A model generated the notes under the pieces. The model had not been told where the DNA came from and made no database searches. It worked only from the letters and a program-made list of their open reading frames with translations. Of a DNA stretch of 64,000 nucleotides, positions 25,211 to 36,344 are shown one piece after another. How positions within the stretch are numbered: the first letter of the stretch is position 1; each line of letters opens with the position of its first letter. The stretch is from assembly GCA_015345905.1 (NCBI GenBank), contig JADDTR010000001.1:620001-684000 (forward strand), read 5' to 3'. Made by a program: the position numbers and the translations under genes. This stretch comes from Aotearoamyces nothofagi. Taxonomy: Eukaryota; Ascomycota; Leotiomycetes; Leotiales; Tympanidaceae.

Positions 25211-27093
25211 ATGTCTTTAAAGCAGGTGAGTTGCCTGCCCCAAAGACTGGCGTGGCTTGGATGCTAATATGGTCGTCTCCATAGGAAATCGAGACGTGGG
25301 TTGCTGCGCTGGGCCACTACGACAATAATGAATTCGATGAAGCGTTGAAAACTTTCGATGGCATTTCGGATACCTCTAAGATCCTGTTCAACTGCGGTGT
25401 CATACATGCCACTCTGGGAGAACACGAAAAAGCGGTGAGTGTTGAGCGACCTGTATAGTAATCTGCAGATACTGACGGTTAAGGTCGAATGCTATCAGAG
25501 AGCCGTGCGGCTAGATCAATATCTCGCTGTCGCATATTTTCAGCAAGGCGTCTCGAATTTCCTTGTCGGTGACTTCGAGGAGGCTCTCGCAAACTTTAAT
25601 GATACTCTTCTGTACCTGAGGGGCAACAATATGATTGACTATGCCCAGCTAGGCCTTATGTTCAAATTATATTCTTGCGAAGTGCTCTTTAACCGCGGGT
25701 TGTGTTACATTTATCTTCAACAAAAGGAGGCGGGAATGCAGGATTTCTCATTCGCTGTCAAGGAAAAGGTAGTGGAGGATCATAACGTCATCGACGAAGC
25801 TATTAGGGAAGAGGCAGAGGTACGAGGGTATCGGATATATTTTCGGCTGTGGATGCTAACACTGCTTCAGGGCTACACCGTGTTCTCTATACCAGTTGGG
25901 GTCGTCTACCGGCCGAACTCTGCAAAGGTCAAGAACTTGAAAACAAAGGATTACCTCGGTAAAGCACGATTGGTCGCAGCTTCAGATCGCGCCAATGCAT
26001 TCACCGGATTTGCTGGCTCAGAGATCAAGAATGTGAGTGACGCTTTGTTGTTCTTCAATAGCACCACTAAGTGATTGATATAGGCTGGTGGAAAGACCGA
26101 AGTCAAGGACGACCGACCAGCAGAGAATCTGTCATACGCAGCATCCAACCTCGTGAAGCCTGGCCTGCAAAGCAAACGGCAGCAGTCCGAGCCTCCTCTA
26201 CAGCGGAATGTATTCCCCCCAACCCCGCCCCCCGAAAGCGAGCGATCCCTTTCGGGCTCCAGCTCTGCAGCTGGTAGCGGCAACGGTATGAGCCGTGGTG
26301 CCTCCGTTCGTAATGGGCCGAAGCCGATGCCCGCAAAGCTTAACATTGAGAAAGCACGCCCACAGGAACGGTACGAGATTCGGGATGAACGCCAGAGGCA
26401 AGATGAACCACCGCGAAGGATAGGCACTGCACGAGCGGCGTCAGAATCTCGTAGCCAAGGAACAAGGGAAGAATTCAGAAGGAGAGAGCCTCAAATGCGA
26501 AGGAGGATTGACGAGGAGGAAGAGGATCAGTATCCTGAAGAGCTTTATGACATGTACCGGAATTCACGCAGCAACAAGAGCGCCAGTGGGAGGTCACGTA
26601 ATCAGGCTCGATATATTGAGGAGGAAGAGGAAGATGGCAGTGACTATGATGACGGATCATTTGACGAGAACGATTTCGAGATGGTCTCAAGCCGACCACC
26701 ACCTCGCTCTCGTGCGCCATCCGTGTCACGAGGTACATCACGAAGACCTGATATTCGGAAGATTAGAGTTAAAGTTCATGCTGAAGACACTCGTTATATC
26801 ATGGTCGGGACCGCTATCGAGTTCCCAGATCTTGTTGACAAGATACGAGAGAAATTTGGGCTACGGAAACGCTTCAAGCTCAAGATCCGCGATGATGATC
26901 TGCCAAATGGGGATATGATTACGATGGCCGATCAGGATGACCTTGATATGGCTATGATGGCTGTCAAGGCTAACGCGAAGAGGGATCGTTTGGATATGGG
27001 GAAGATGGATGTGAGTTCAATTCCTACCCAATACTTGCTGTGGAGCAAATGACTTATTGACTCTAAATACAGATCTGGGTTTCGGAAGTTTAG
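25211..27093 (+). CDS. noxR: NADPH oxidase regulator NoxR (p67phox-like)
   Basis: Activating subunit of fungal NADPH oxidases NoxA/NoxB, working with Rac GTPase at membranes during hyphal and sexual development. Exons 25211-25225 (MSLKQ), 25285-25434, 25484-25819, 25871-26032, 26084-27010 and 27073-27093 give 536 residues. Residues 1-170 carry TPR repeats (WVAALGHYDNNEFDEALKTFDGI, KILFNCGVIHATLGEHEKAVECYQRAV, LAVAYFQQGVSNFLVGDFEEALANF, EVLFNRGLCYIYL), the Rac-binding part in p67phox. A Pro-rich linker (PPTPPPES), a charged low-complexity segment and a PB1 domain at about 444-525 (IRKIRVKVHAEDTRYIM, KIRDDDLPNGDMITMADQDDL) follow. There is no SH3 domain, as is usual for fungal NoxR. One intron ends in AAG (25483). 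Confidence 0.95.
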
Positions 27094-28547
27094 AGATGCA
27101 CGGAAGATACCAAAGAGGCAGCTCGACGAAGAACTGTACGCACTGTATTTGTGCCTGACTTATGTGTGTTCTCCTTTTTGTAATTTCAGCGAGCGATATA
27201 CGAAATAGATGTGATGACGACGAACCAATCCCGGACATTAATATGTAACGCAAGTGGGCTGGTGCTTAAGAGGTCTTAAGGGCTCTGTACATATATACAG
27301 CTTGAATACAACTAGCGATATAGGATTAGCTTTGCATGATGCTAAATCATCGTCTACAAAAGGCCTACTGTCATGTTGTACCCTAATGTGTGCTATTTGT
27401 GTTGTTTGCATCCCAATATTCAGGGTTTTTTTTATAGTAGATTCTATTGTGCTATAGCTAAGACGCTACCAGGTATGATGGAAACAAAGCAAGCTGGTCA
27501 AACAACAATTGCTATAAGTAATAACTGCCATGAAAAATATCAAAATGCAGATAAGTGACTAGATACAAGTAGCGTCCGGGGTTCTCATCACCCTATCACT
27601 CAAGTTTTCAGGTATTAAATTGCTATATGACTATCTGTTATCTCTGGATCTGGGTCTAGTAACAATCCCGGCCCCAGTTCCAACTTCCAACTTCCAGCTA
27701 CCAACTTCCAAGATTTTATGTGGTTATTTCCTTTATTTATACTGTGTGTGAGCTGTGAGCACAACTGGCGAAGATGCAATATCTGGTATTAATCATACTA
27801 TCAAATGTTTAAAGATGCAGAGACTCGACTATCCTCTACTGTCCTGCCCTGTCCTGTACAGACAAACAACAGCAATTGAGTTGTCCGCTTGTCCGGACAC
27901 TGTAATGGCAATATAGGACATGCACAGTACAGCACAAAGGATGCTTGCAGCAAGGTAGTTCAGACAAGGTATTGCATTACTGTATTAGCACAGCTATCGC
28001 TTGTCGCTAAGACTTTACAGGGTATCCGTAAAGTTCCGTGCTCCGCATCCAAGTAAACAACAGCAGCAACGGTATCTTAATATACAGCTAATAAGAAAAC
28101 ATACACACTTCCAGCTTTGCCAACGCTGTAGCATCCATGAATACCTCCGTTGTGCAATTCAAGAACTTCACATATAGTAATCCTTTGCGGTGCTATTTCG
28201 TTACAAAACACCCGTCGTTGGCCCACCAACGAACGACAAGGCGTCTAATTGCTCCGTTGCCGTTGCCGTCACGCCAATCGCTGAGATCCAATTCGATGCT
28301 TGAGCGTGTCAAAAGAGGCTTTTTGTAGGTCTTCATGCAACGATTTACCTGCGCCAGACCCGGGACTTCCATCCTGGCGTTACCACCAGAAGAAGCCGGT
28401 ATTCGAGAGGTGCTGGGAGGAGTGTGTGTTGAGTCGCCCTTTGAAAGGTACTGGCTCTCATAGAACGATCCTTTCTCAAAACTACAAATGTTACTGTAAA
28501 TGCGTGGTTACCAACATAATTTACTGATGTCTCAACGTGTATAGGCC
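27094..28547. other. 1.45-kb intergenic region and leader of the DH/PH gene
   Basis: No gene is supported. A CAACTTC-type repeat lies near 27674-27711 and a CCTGTC repeat near 27838-27862. The sequence GTATAG directly before the ATG at 28548 looks like a 3' splice site, so the DH/PH gene probably has an upstream (perhaps 5' UTR) exon in this region. Confidence 0.4.
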
Positions 28548-31500
28548 ATGCCTTCTCCGCCAGTGACCGACCATGAAGCCACTCCTACGAAATCGACGGC
28601 TCCGTCAATACCGACGACACCGAAGACTCCAACGACACCACGGCGGTCCTCAGCCGTCAAGCGCCCTCGCAATGCGACTCCACGAAGAAATGGGTCAGGG
28701 GGGGATGCCGGCACACCCAATGGTACACCGGTGCGCGCGAAAACAGCTCAGAAGAAAGCTGAACCAACGCTGCTAGGCGACTTCTTGCTGGGTCGACCAT
28801 CTCCCAGCCGAATCAAAAGGAAAAGCTTAGATGCCGTGAAGATGGATATGAAGGTGGGAGCAGTTAGACAGATACGCCCTCCTGGAGCTGTCAAAGATAG
28901 GGTGAAACAGTGGCAAAAGGTTAGCGCGGCAGCCGTCATTGAGGATCCCGCGGCACCGCTCAGTGAACCAGACAAAGTCATGGCCGAGGTGGATCATGAA
29001 AGCGTGAACGAGGAGGATAGGATAAGGGTCAAGAAAGGAACCACCCGGCCTGATCGACGGAAAAGTCGTGAGAATAAGGGGGCGTCTCCAATACCTGACA
29101 GGTCTAAAAGTGCACCGAGGAAGAGGGTTGTAAGCGATGATCATTGGATGAAGAAAGCAAAGAAGAGCCCGTCGCAGACACCGCCGATCAAGACGAATCT
29201 CTTAACAAGTGGCGCTAGGACTCTGCCTAAGGACTTTTTGAAGAAAAACTCAGTAAATCCTCCTCTGGAGCGCAAGATTGAGGATTGGGCGAAACGAACG
29301 GCTAGTGAGCTGCCTGCTATGAAGGAGAAGAACACAAGGACCTCATTTAAGGATACTCCTGCCGATACAATACGGATAAGACCGTCGCATAAAAGTTCGT
29401 TTGATGATGTTATCCAAGTAAACCAATCCCGGAGGAAGACCTCTAATGAAGGTTTACAAAAGAAGCCATCGAAGAAGGAATCGGAACCTTTGGATGACGG
29501 GATACGAGTCAAACCTCCGAGAGAAATTTCTGTAGATGACGGGATTAGAGTCAGAGATGCTAGAGACCAGGACCGGGCTAGAGGTGCAGAGGACGAAGCT
29601 GTTGGCGACCAACGAACTTCACGACGAAAGAAGGGGAAACATTTGAAGCCATCTCCTGATCATATAGAAAGACAAAACACCAGTGCTTCAAGTAAAGGCG
29701 CCAGGAGGGAAGAAGAAGCACTCAGATCTTGGGCGGAACTCAGTCCGTCTCACAGAATCAAATCGCGTCGCCAGAAATCAGTAACTCCACCGGAGTCACT
29801 GGCAGATATTCCTGTCGGTTATTCAGCCTTCAGTGTATTGGACATGCCGGTTGGAGCTGATGCGGGCTCCCTGAGACCACCAAAACCGCTGCGCAATCCA
29901 AGCCTTTCGGCTGTACCGAAAGTCCTTAAAAGAGTATACAACGAGGGAATGAAGATTGTCCACGATACTGTGGATCCTCCGCAGATTGGTGTATCTCAGG
30001 CACCCAGTATTGAGTCCTGGCTCAAGGGAACCAGCGATCCTTTTATTGACCACTCTCCAGTACCCGAATCTCCTGGAGGAATTTCCAAGCCCGAGCCCCA
30101 GAGGTGCAGCTACGATGGAGATAAACATTACAGTAGTGATGAAGAGTTGATAGGGGATCAAAACCTGCGTGCTGGCACCTCTTCGCAACGAAATAAAGAC
30201 ATTTATACTTCAACCGAAGAGTGGGAAACGCCAGTAGCTTCAAAGACGTCAAACGGAAAGAATAGGATAGACCTGGTGAGAAATGAACCTCCGCCATCGC
30301 CGACTCGTCTCAAGAGGAGTCCTGCTACGAGGAATATCTCATCACCTGTCAAGTCATCAAGAAAGATGCCATTAAGAGATGCTATCGTGGGTGCCTTCCA
30401 TGGCGAATCAGAATCACTCCGGCCAAAGAGATCCCAAAACCAGTCCAGGTACTCGCCTGATATATTGGAAGATGAGCAAGTAGTCGTATCACGACAGCCC
30501 AGCCACGATAGCAATGATGCAACTGGAGAGACGCCCTCCAAGCGAAGCCCACAACTGCCTGATTTTCCGAGCGTTGATAAGTCAGAAGTTATAAGCAGCG
30601 AAGTAAGTAAGACATCGTTACATCGAGAAGCTCCAAAGACTGGACAGCATCGCTTGTCAACGATCGCTTCCGTAGAAACTTTCTGCTCTCAGTCTTCAAC
30701 TATGGAAACTACCTCAAAGTTATCACAGACAACAGCAACCCAAAATACCTCAAATATGTCCCATACTTCATACACAGGACGCACTGAGTCAAGTGTATCA
30801 CGTCAACATAGTAATCGTTCAGGCTTGAAGAGACGGCTGACCAATCATTCGGATCTTATGTCTATGCTCTCACTGCCGGACACGTCGGTGCCAGGGCGAA
30901 GCAAAAGCATTAGGTCAGCTCGGAGTGTTCGCACTACTCGTAGTCGTCTTGTTACAGCCACAATCCCAGATATCCTGCATGAACTGACTGATGATGAGGT
31001 CAAATATATGCGAGAACTTAGGACATTAGTAGACGGGGTTATCCCCGTACTACTAACTTGTGTGCTCTCAAAATCCAAATCGGCAATTGCAGCAGGACTC
31101 TTTAACCCTACCGGGACCGAAGGATCAGATGGGTCAGTCACAAAACCTATCGTCGATATGGGAATCGCCCTTGAACGACTGAAGAGCCTACACATGCGCA
31201 TTCCCTTGCAAGACCCGGATCATCTGGTTTACTGGGCATCCAGCGCTCACAGAGTCTATGAAGATTACCTTGCTGCTTGGAGGATGGGATTTCAAGATGT
31301 CATTGTCAACTTGGCACCTGCTTCACGAGATGCTGAGAATGACGCATTGTTTGACGGCATGCCTCGTAATGCCGATGGCGATGTCATTAACGGGGATGGA
31401 GAACGAGTCGACGTTGCATTCTTACTCAAGAGGCCTTTGGTCAGGATCAAGTATCTAGCTAAAGCTACCAAGGCTATTCGAAGACTGAGACAGTCCCGCC

Positions 31501-34346
31501 AGATTGACAAGGTCGACGACCAATTCCAAGAGCTTCTTGAAAAGACCCGTCGTCGCGTCGAGGAAGAGAAAGGTCGGCAAGAAGATCAGCTTGCCAGCAA
31601 TACGGATGCAACTAGAGCTCGGGATATAAGGACTTTAGCTCCAGTGGGGGACGTAAAAATAGACAAAAGTCGCCAAGTAAGAGCCAAAGACTTCTTCGAT
31701 TTCGATCTTTTACACTCGAGTGGTCAACGCATGGAATGTCAAGTGGAACTTCTACTTCGAGATAAGCCGGATGATGCAGGAGACGTTCTTATCTGTGAGG
31801 TCGATGCTCGTCGAGACCGCTGGTTGCTTTTCCCTCCCATTAAGATCGACCACATCTCAGCACGGCACGGGGATGCGAAAAAGGACTTGATCATCATGGT
31901 TAGAGGCACACAAGACTCTAAAGAGTGGCGCGAGCTATTCAGACTTAGAGCGGAAGATTATGAAAATGCACATGAATGGTTACAGATGCTTGGCCCAACC
32001 CCCTTGCCACCACTGAAGTCAGATATACTATCGACACCACTGGCGTATCCTAAAACGTCCGCGCCTTCATCTACAGACGCCCTTATAACCGGAGGCTTGG
32101 AAGCACCGGGTGATGTCGAGATACCTATCGGCGAGAGACGAAGACAGTATGGTGACACAAGCGCGTTGCATCCTGATATCAATCGGAAACCAATACCACC
32201 CAGCCGCTTGCCCTCAACCCCCCAACAAAATGATCACGTGGTCGACGATACACGATCGTCTGGATCTAGGTTAGAACATTCTAACCGTGCCATTATGAGT
32301 GGTGGGAATGGTGCTGGTGCTGGTTTGAATGTAATACAATGTGCAACACCATCTCGCCACTCCAGCGGGGGTCTCCAATCGCCTGCAACACCGGCATCAT
32401 CTAGCTCTAGCTCTAGGAGAGATACCGGCGCTGATTCTGAATGCACACCGACACAGGAATCCCCAGATAGCAGCAAATATACTCCGCCAGAGAAATTAGA
32501 GAGGTCAGAAGTTCTAGATCATTCTCCCTTACTATCGTCTATAGAAATTCCTTTGATTCCTAAAGAGCAGAAGTTTGAAGGAGCTACCTTCGATGACACG
32601 AGGAGTACGCCATTTAGCGATGCAACGAGGCCTAATATACCAATTCACCGGAAACCAGTTCAAAGCCCACCGCAGAGCAGTCAAGCCTCAGTCAGAGAGG
32701 ATGGAGCACCTGCGCCACCACCTCATAAAACTTCGATTTCTCCTGGTCTAAAGAAGGCACCACTTCTGACTACCCTCACATCAAGGTTCAAAAATCGCCG
32801 CTCCTCATCACCTTTGAAACACGAATACCAGCCTTCCAATGCTTCTGAAACCTCATCCGCTTCTGAATCATCTGAATCTGATTACCAGGACACATCACAT
32901 TCTGAGTCTTCTGATGACGAAGAGTTCGAAGACATCGATATATCAACACCCTTGCCAGGGTCAATTGGTTACAACATTGAAGTCTCTCCAAAAGGATCAA
33001 TTTATAGTCTTCCCAATGCAAGCTTGGCACCATCCAATTCTGCATCCCAGACCCCATATCGTGGGGCGGCAGAGATACAAGTTAATGTTGATTCTATCAA
33101 GCTAGTTGCCTCTATCTCCTGCTGGACACAGAAAGGTCGATGGGATGAGCTGCATTCTGAGGATTGCTCCATCGTCGTTAGTCCTGGCCTCATTGAGGCA
33201 TTCGTTATGAGTGCATCTCATTCAGCTCGACATAGGAACAATGATGCCATGGAGTCTTCTGACTCACCGGATGTGAATCCGAAAATAGACGCTGGCGCTG
33301 AACTTCCACTGGTGGCCCTTGTGCTTACGCCTGTCGTCCCGTTAAGGCAAAGTACAGCATTGGATATAGAGATTAGGTCTCCACCATTAGCCCGTTCCCA
33401 GCTGAAGTGCACCGACTGTATTAGATTCAGGACGCGGACTGTTGAAGACTGCCGTGCACTGTATGCTGCTATCCATCGCGCACGCCTTGATAACCCAGAG
33501 TATAAGCGACTTGAGCAAGAGCGACTATTTGCGTCTTACGGCGGGCACTCCTACCAAACTGCTGTCAGTCGCAGTCGTCGGACAAGCTGGTTTTTTAGCC
33601 GAAAGAAGAGTTACCGTGCATCTACCCGCCCACCTTCTGCAGTAGCATCAGACCACAGCACTACCCTCTCCTCTGCTATATCTGCAATCAAGAGATTGAG
33701 TAGTGGTGGTAACTTCAACATCGAGAAGTCTTCGATTGATATGACCCAAGGCGTCTCTATAGGAACGAGCTCTGGTTCAACAAGTCTATACGCCAGCTCT
33801 TCTGATGCTTCTGGCCTCACACCCCCTCACACCCCCACTAGTCCAAGTCTTGCAACAACTGGGATGACGAATACTGCTCTATATACTTCAGATAACCTCA
33901 AGATCAGACTATACATTCTCGAGACCTCCTCAAAGTGGGCCGACCTTGGTGCTGCACGGTTGACTGTTGCCCAGCCACCTCCTGGCATGCGCCAAGCATC
34001 TTCACTCAACCAGGGCATTGAGAAACGCATCATTGTTACTAGCAAACATGCTGCAAAGAAGGTTCTGGGTAAGAGAATCTCCATGCATGAAGGCTCGAGT
34101 AGAGACGATAGAGAAAGTTGTACAGTACTCTTGGATGTCGTGCTTGGAGCACGGTGTTTCACTAGACAGGGAGTTGTTGGTGTTGCAATGAATGTGTGGG
34201 AAGATATTACGGGTGATAATGGGGAAGTAGGTATAGTAGGCGCCGTGGGTAGAGTGAGTGGGAGGACTAGGAAGTACATGTTCCAGTGTGGGAATGCTTC
34301 TCAAGCAATATGGATCTTCACTCTTGTTGGCGGTGGTGGGCAATAA
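28548..34346 (+). CDS. Large DH/PH-domain (RhoGEF-like) protein with C-terminal PH-like segments
   Basis: One exon of 1932 codons. Residues 1-800 are low-complexity, basic and Ser/Pro-rich with repeated short motifs (DDGIRV, IRIRPS). Residues about 804-1010 look like a Dbl-homology domain: TIPDILHELTDDEVKYMREL, LVDGVIPVLL, then a helix with YWASSAHRVYEDYLAAWRMGFQ and FLLKRPLVRIKYLAKATKAI. A PH-like domain follows (about 1037-1147), ending EWRELFRLRAEDYENAHEWLQML. After another disordered stretch, residues about 1510-1650 and 1777-1932 look like further PH/RanBP-type folds (LKIRLYILETSSKWADLGAARL, RTRKYMFQCGNASQAIWIF). The protein would activate a Rho/Rac-type GTPase. It may belong to the Bud3-related or an uncharacterised Pezizomycotina family. 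It lies next to noxR on the same strand. The ATG follows an apparent 3' splice site. Confidence 0.75.
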   Translation: MPSPPVTDHEATPTKSTAPSIPTTPKTPTTPRRSSAVKRPRNATPRRNGSGGDAGTPNGTPVRAKTAQKKAEPTLLGDFLLGRPSPSRIKRKSLDAVKMDMKVGAVRQIRPPGAVKDRVKQWQKVSAAAVIEDPAAPLSEPDKVMAEVDHESVNEEDRIRVKKGTTRPDRRKSRENKGASPIPDRSKSAPRKRVVSDDHWMKKAKKSPSQTPPIKTNLLTSGARTLPKDFLKKNSVNPPLERKIEDWAKRTASELPAMKEKNTRTSFKDTPADTIRIRPSHKSSFDDVIQVNQSRRKTSNEGLQKKPSKKESEPLDDGIRVKPPREISVDDGIRVRDARDQDRARGAEDEAVGDQRTSRRKKGKHLKPSPDHIERQNTSASSKGARREEEALRSWAELSPSHRIKSRRQKSVTPPESLADIPVGYSAFSVLDMPVGADAGSLRPPKPLRNPSLSAVPKVLKRVYNEGMKIVHDTVDPPQIGVSQAPSIESWLKGTSDPFIDHSPVPESPGGISKPEPQRCSYDGDKHYSSDEELIGDQNLRAGTSSQRNKDIYTSTEEWETPVASKTSNGKNRIDLVRNEPPPSPTRLKRSPATRNISSPVKSSRKMPLRDAIVGAFHGESESLRPKRSQNQSRYSPDILEDEQVVVSRQPSHDSNDATGETPSKRSPQLPDFPSVDKSEVISSEVSKTSLHREAPKTGQHRLSTIASVETFCSQSSTMETTSKLSQTTATQNTSNMSHTSYTGRTESSVSRQHSNRSGLKRRLTNHSDLMSMLSLPDTSVPGRSKSIRSARSVRTTRSRLVTATIPDILHELTDDEVKYMRELRTLVDGVIPVLLTCVLSKSKSAIAAGLFNPTGTEGSDGSVTKPIVDMGIALERLKSLHMRIPLQDPDHLVYWASSAHRVYEDYLAAWRMGFQDVIVNLAPASRDAENDALFDGMPRNADGDVINGDGERVDVAFLLKRPLVRIKYLAKATKAIRRLRQSRQIDKVDDQFQELLEKTRRRVEEEKGRQEDQLASNTDATRARDIRTLAPVGDVKIDKSRQVRAKDFFDFDLLHSSGQRMECQVELLLRDKPDDAGDVLICEVDARRDRWLLFPPIKIDHISARHGDAKKDLIIMVRGTQDSKEWRELFRLRAEDYENAHEWLQMLGPTPLPPLKSDILSTPLAYPKTSAPSSTDALITGGLEAPGDVEIPIGERRRQYGDTSALHPDINRKPIPPSRLPSTPQQNDHVVDDTRSSGSRLEHSNRAIMSGGNGAGAGLNVIQCATPSRHSSGGLQSPATPASSSSSSRRDTGADSECTPTQESPDSSKYTPPEKLERSEVLDHSPLLSSIEIPLIPKEQKFEGATFDDTRSTPFSDATRPNIPIHRKPVQSPPQSSQASVREDGAPAPPPHKTSISPGLKKAPLLTTLTSRFKNRRSSSPLKHEYQPSNASETSSASESSESDYQDTSHSESSDDEEFEDIDISTPLPGSIGYNIEVSPKGSIYSLPNASLAPSNSASQTPYRGAAEIQVNVDSIKLVASISCWTQKGRWDELHSEDCSIVVSPGLIEAFVMSASHSARHRNNDAMESSDSPDVNPKIDAGAELPLVALVLTPVVPLRQSTALDIEIRSPPLARSQLKCTDCIRFRTRTVEDCRALYAAIHRARLDNPEYKRLEQERLFASYGGHSYQTAVSRSRRTSWFFSRKKSYRASTRPPSAVASDHSTTLSSAISAIKRLSSGGNFNIEKSSIDMTQGVSIGTSSGSTSLYASSSDASGLTPPHTPTSPSLATTGMTNTALYTSDNLKIRLYILETSSKWADLGAARLTVAQPPPGMRQASSLNQGIEKRIIVTSKHAAKKVLGKRISMHEGSSRDDRESCTVLLDVVLGARCFTRQGVVGVAMNVWEDITGDNGEVGIVGAVGRVSGRTRKYMFQCGNASQAIWIFTLVGGGGQ

Positions 34347-34803
34347 GGACAATGAATACATACCATTTTAAGGAGGGTAGGGGCCGGAGGCGTACCATTT
34401 TGGGCTCAATAGTAACGTAGCTAGCACATGAGATGATGATGACACGATTCGCGACAGGAATTTTATATTGCTATGTTATTAAGTCTATTTTCTTAGCAAC
34501 CTGGTCTCTTTGTTTAATATTTTTTTGGTCTATAGATGGGTTTCACCGGGTACATCATATAAATCATAAATAGTAGAACTCTACAGTTCGAGCGGCATCA
34601 ATTATAGGTTTGTTTAGATATTAAACAAGAAAGTCCTCTACAAAAATGACATTTTATTTCTGATGCCTATGAAGCCGTACGCCAGACGCAATAGTTACAC
34701 CAAACGAGAGAGCCATCCTAACTAATCCTGACAATGATAAAGTAGTCCCAGGTGTACTGAGCAAAAAGAAAAAGGGACATGATGGAATGTGCATATTGTA
34801 CAT
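34347..34803. other. Convergent intergenic spacer
   Basis: This 457-bp AT-rich spacer lies between the DH/PH gene and nop1 stops. No gene is supported. Confidence 0.5.
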
Positions 34804-36012
34804 CTACGCAACGGAGCGGACATATCGTCCAGCCACGATACAATGGTCTCTCTCGAAGGGCTCTGTAAAGCAGCATTAGCAAGATATACCTCAAACCAAT
34901 TACTTGTGGGAAACATACCCAACGTCAATTGCTCCAAAGGCTTAATTCTCTCTTCTCTCATTTTCTGGACTTCTCGTGCGAAGACAGCCTCTGGTGCAGC
35001 AGTACTGTCGATACAGTTGGCCTTGATAGAAACAACAACACCACCGCCGACCTTGAGGAACAGATGGGCATTAAGGCCAACAATACGGGCTTGATCGGGT
35101 TGGGCAACATCAGCAAAGATGACATCGACCATGGATACAAGCATTCTGTAGCGGAGAGGGTGACGAGCGTCTTCAATGATTGGGATAACATTGGTGCGAT
35201 GAGTAGCCATGTTGATCAAATCACGGCCTGAACGGTGCGAGAACTCAACAGCGAAAACGGTACCGGTGGGTCCGACAATATCAGCAACATGGGAGACTGA
35301 TGTTCCAGATGCAGCACCTAAGTAGAGGACCTTTGCACCGGGCTTGATGAAGATCTCATCAAGTCCACCAAGGACACCGGCTGCCAACTTGCTTCGGAAG
35401 GGATTCCAAACACGGTATTCGGTTTTAGTTGTGCTTGGAGTGCCGTCTGCGTTCACTGCTCCAGCGTTCTCGACCGAGATGCGCTTCTCTCCATAGACCG
35501 ACTCGCCTGGTGCCAAGTTCTTGGTAACCAGCATGTCTTCCTTTCCACGAGCGACAAAGATACCGGCATGGCGATGGGGTTCCTGTTAGGATGTCAGTAG
35601 GCAAAATTGAATACGTAGCGGATGGAGACGTACAATGATTGTCTTTGCACCACCCTTTGCTCCGCCACCGCGACCTCCACGAGGAGCACCACGTCCTCCC
35701 CTGGCACCACCTCTGGGTGCACCACGGGCACCAAAGCCTCCACGACCTCCTCTGCTATCGCCTTGACCTCATTACCCTTCGGTCAGCTTCTTTTTCTCTC
35801 AAGATTGAAATGGAATGCTAGGCGGGACTGGATGACCATGAAGCCTGGGAGTGACTTCAGGATTCCAGAATGTAGGACTGACCTCGACCTCCACCTCTTC
35901 CACCTCCACGGCCTCCGAATCCTCCTCGGTCACCACCACCTCGTCCGCCGCCAAATCCCCCACGTCCGCCACGGTCTCCACCGCCACGACCGCCTCTTGG
36001 TGTAAACGCCAT
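34804..36012 (-). CDS. nop1: Fibrillarin, box C/D snoRNP 2'-O-methyltransferase
   Basis: Catalytic subunit of nucleolar box C/D snoRNPs, methylating rRNA ribose and histone H2A Gln. Exons 36012-35883, 35767-35634, 35582-34919 and 34862-34804 give 328 residues. Exons 1 and 2 encode the Gly/Arg-rich GAR domain (residues 1-88, start [16 protein letters not shown]). Exon 3 holds the methyltransferase fold: [45 protein letters not shown], the AdoMet-binding [39 protein letters not shown] and [16 protein letters not shown]. Exon 4 gives [19 protein letters not shown]. The first intron (115 nt) uses a GAG acceptor, needed to keep the GAR frame. The gene is head to head with L17. Confidence 0.97.
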
Positions 36013-36344
36013 TGCTGAATGTATGTGCTCTTTCACTCAGCACCAAAGTGTAGATTTAAATGTAATTGATATTTGCGTTGGGTCGTTACACTGGTGGTAT
36101 TGGTAACGAACTTTTCTGCAGCTCTGAATTCTGCCCCGAGAAAAAAGTTAGCTTCTTACCGCAAGCTTTAATTGACTAAACGAACTAGCGAGGTCTGCCG
36201 ACGAGCTAAGTACCGTATCACATGACCCACGATTCAATTTCTCGCTAGTTTTCTAGGGCACGCAAACCCGAAGAGTAGAGGAAGAACATTTTGCGACGAC
36301 ATAGTCGAAAACACATTTACGACCCATCGCCCAACGACGACAAG
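36013..36344. promoter_or_regulatory. Bidirectional promoter between nop1 and L17
   Basis: This 332-bp gap separates two divergent ribosome-biogenesis genes and must hold both promoters. A CTAGGGCA element is seen near 36253-36260 and a CACATGAC element near 36220-36227. Shared control is plausible but not shown. Confidence 0.55.
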
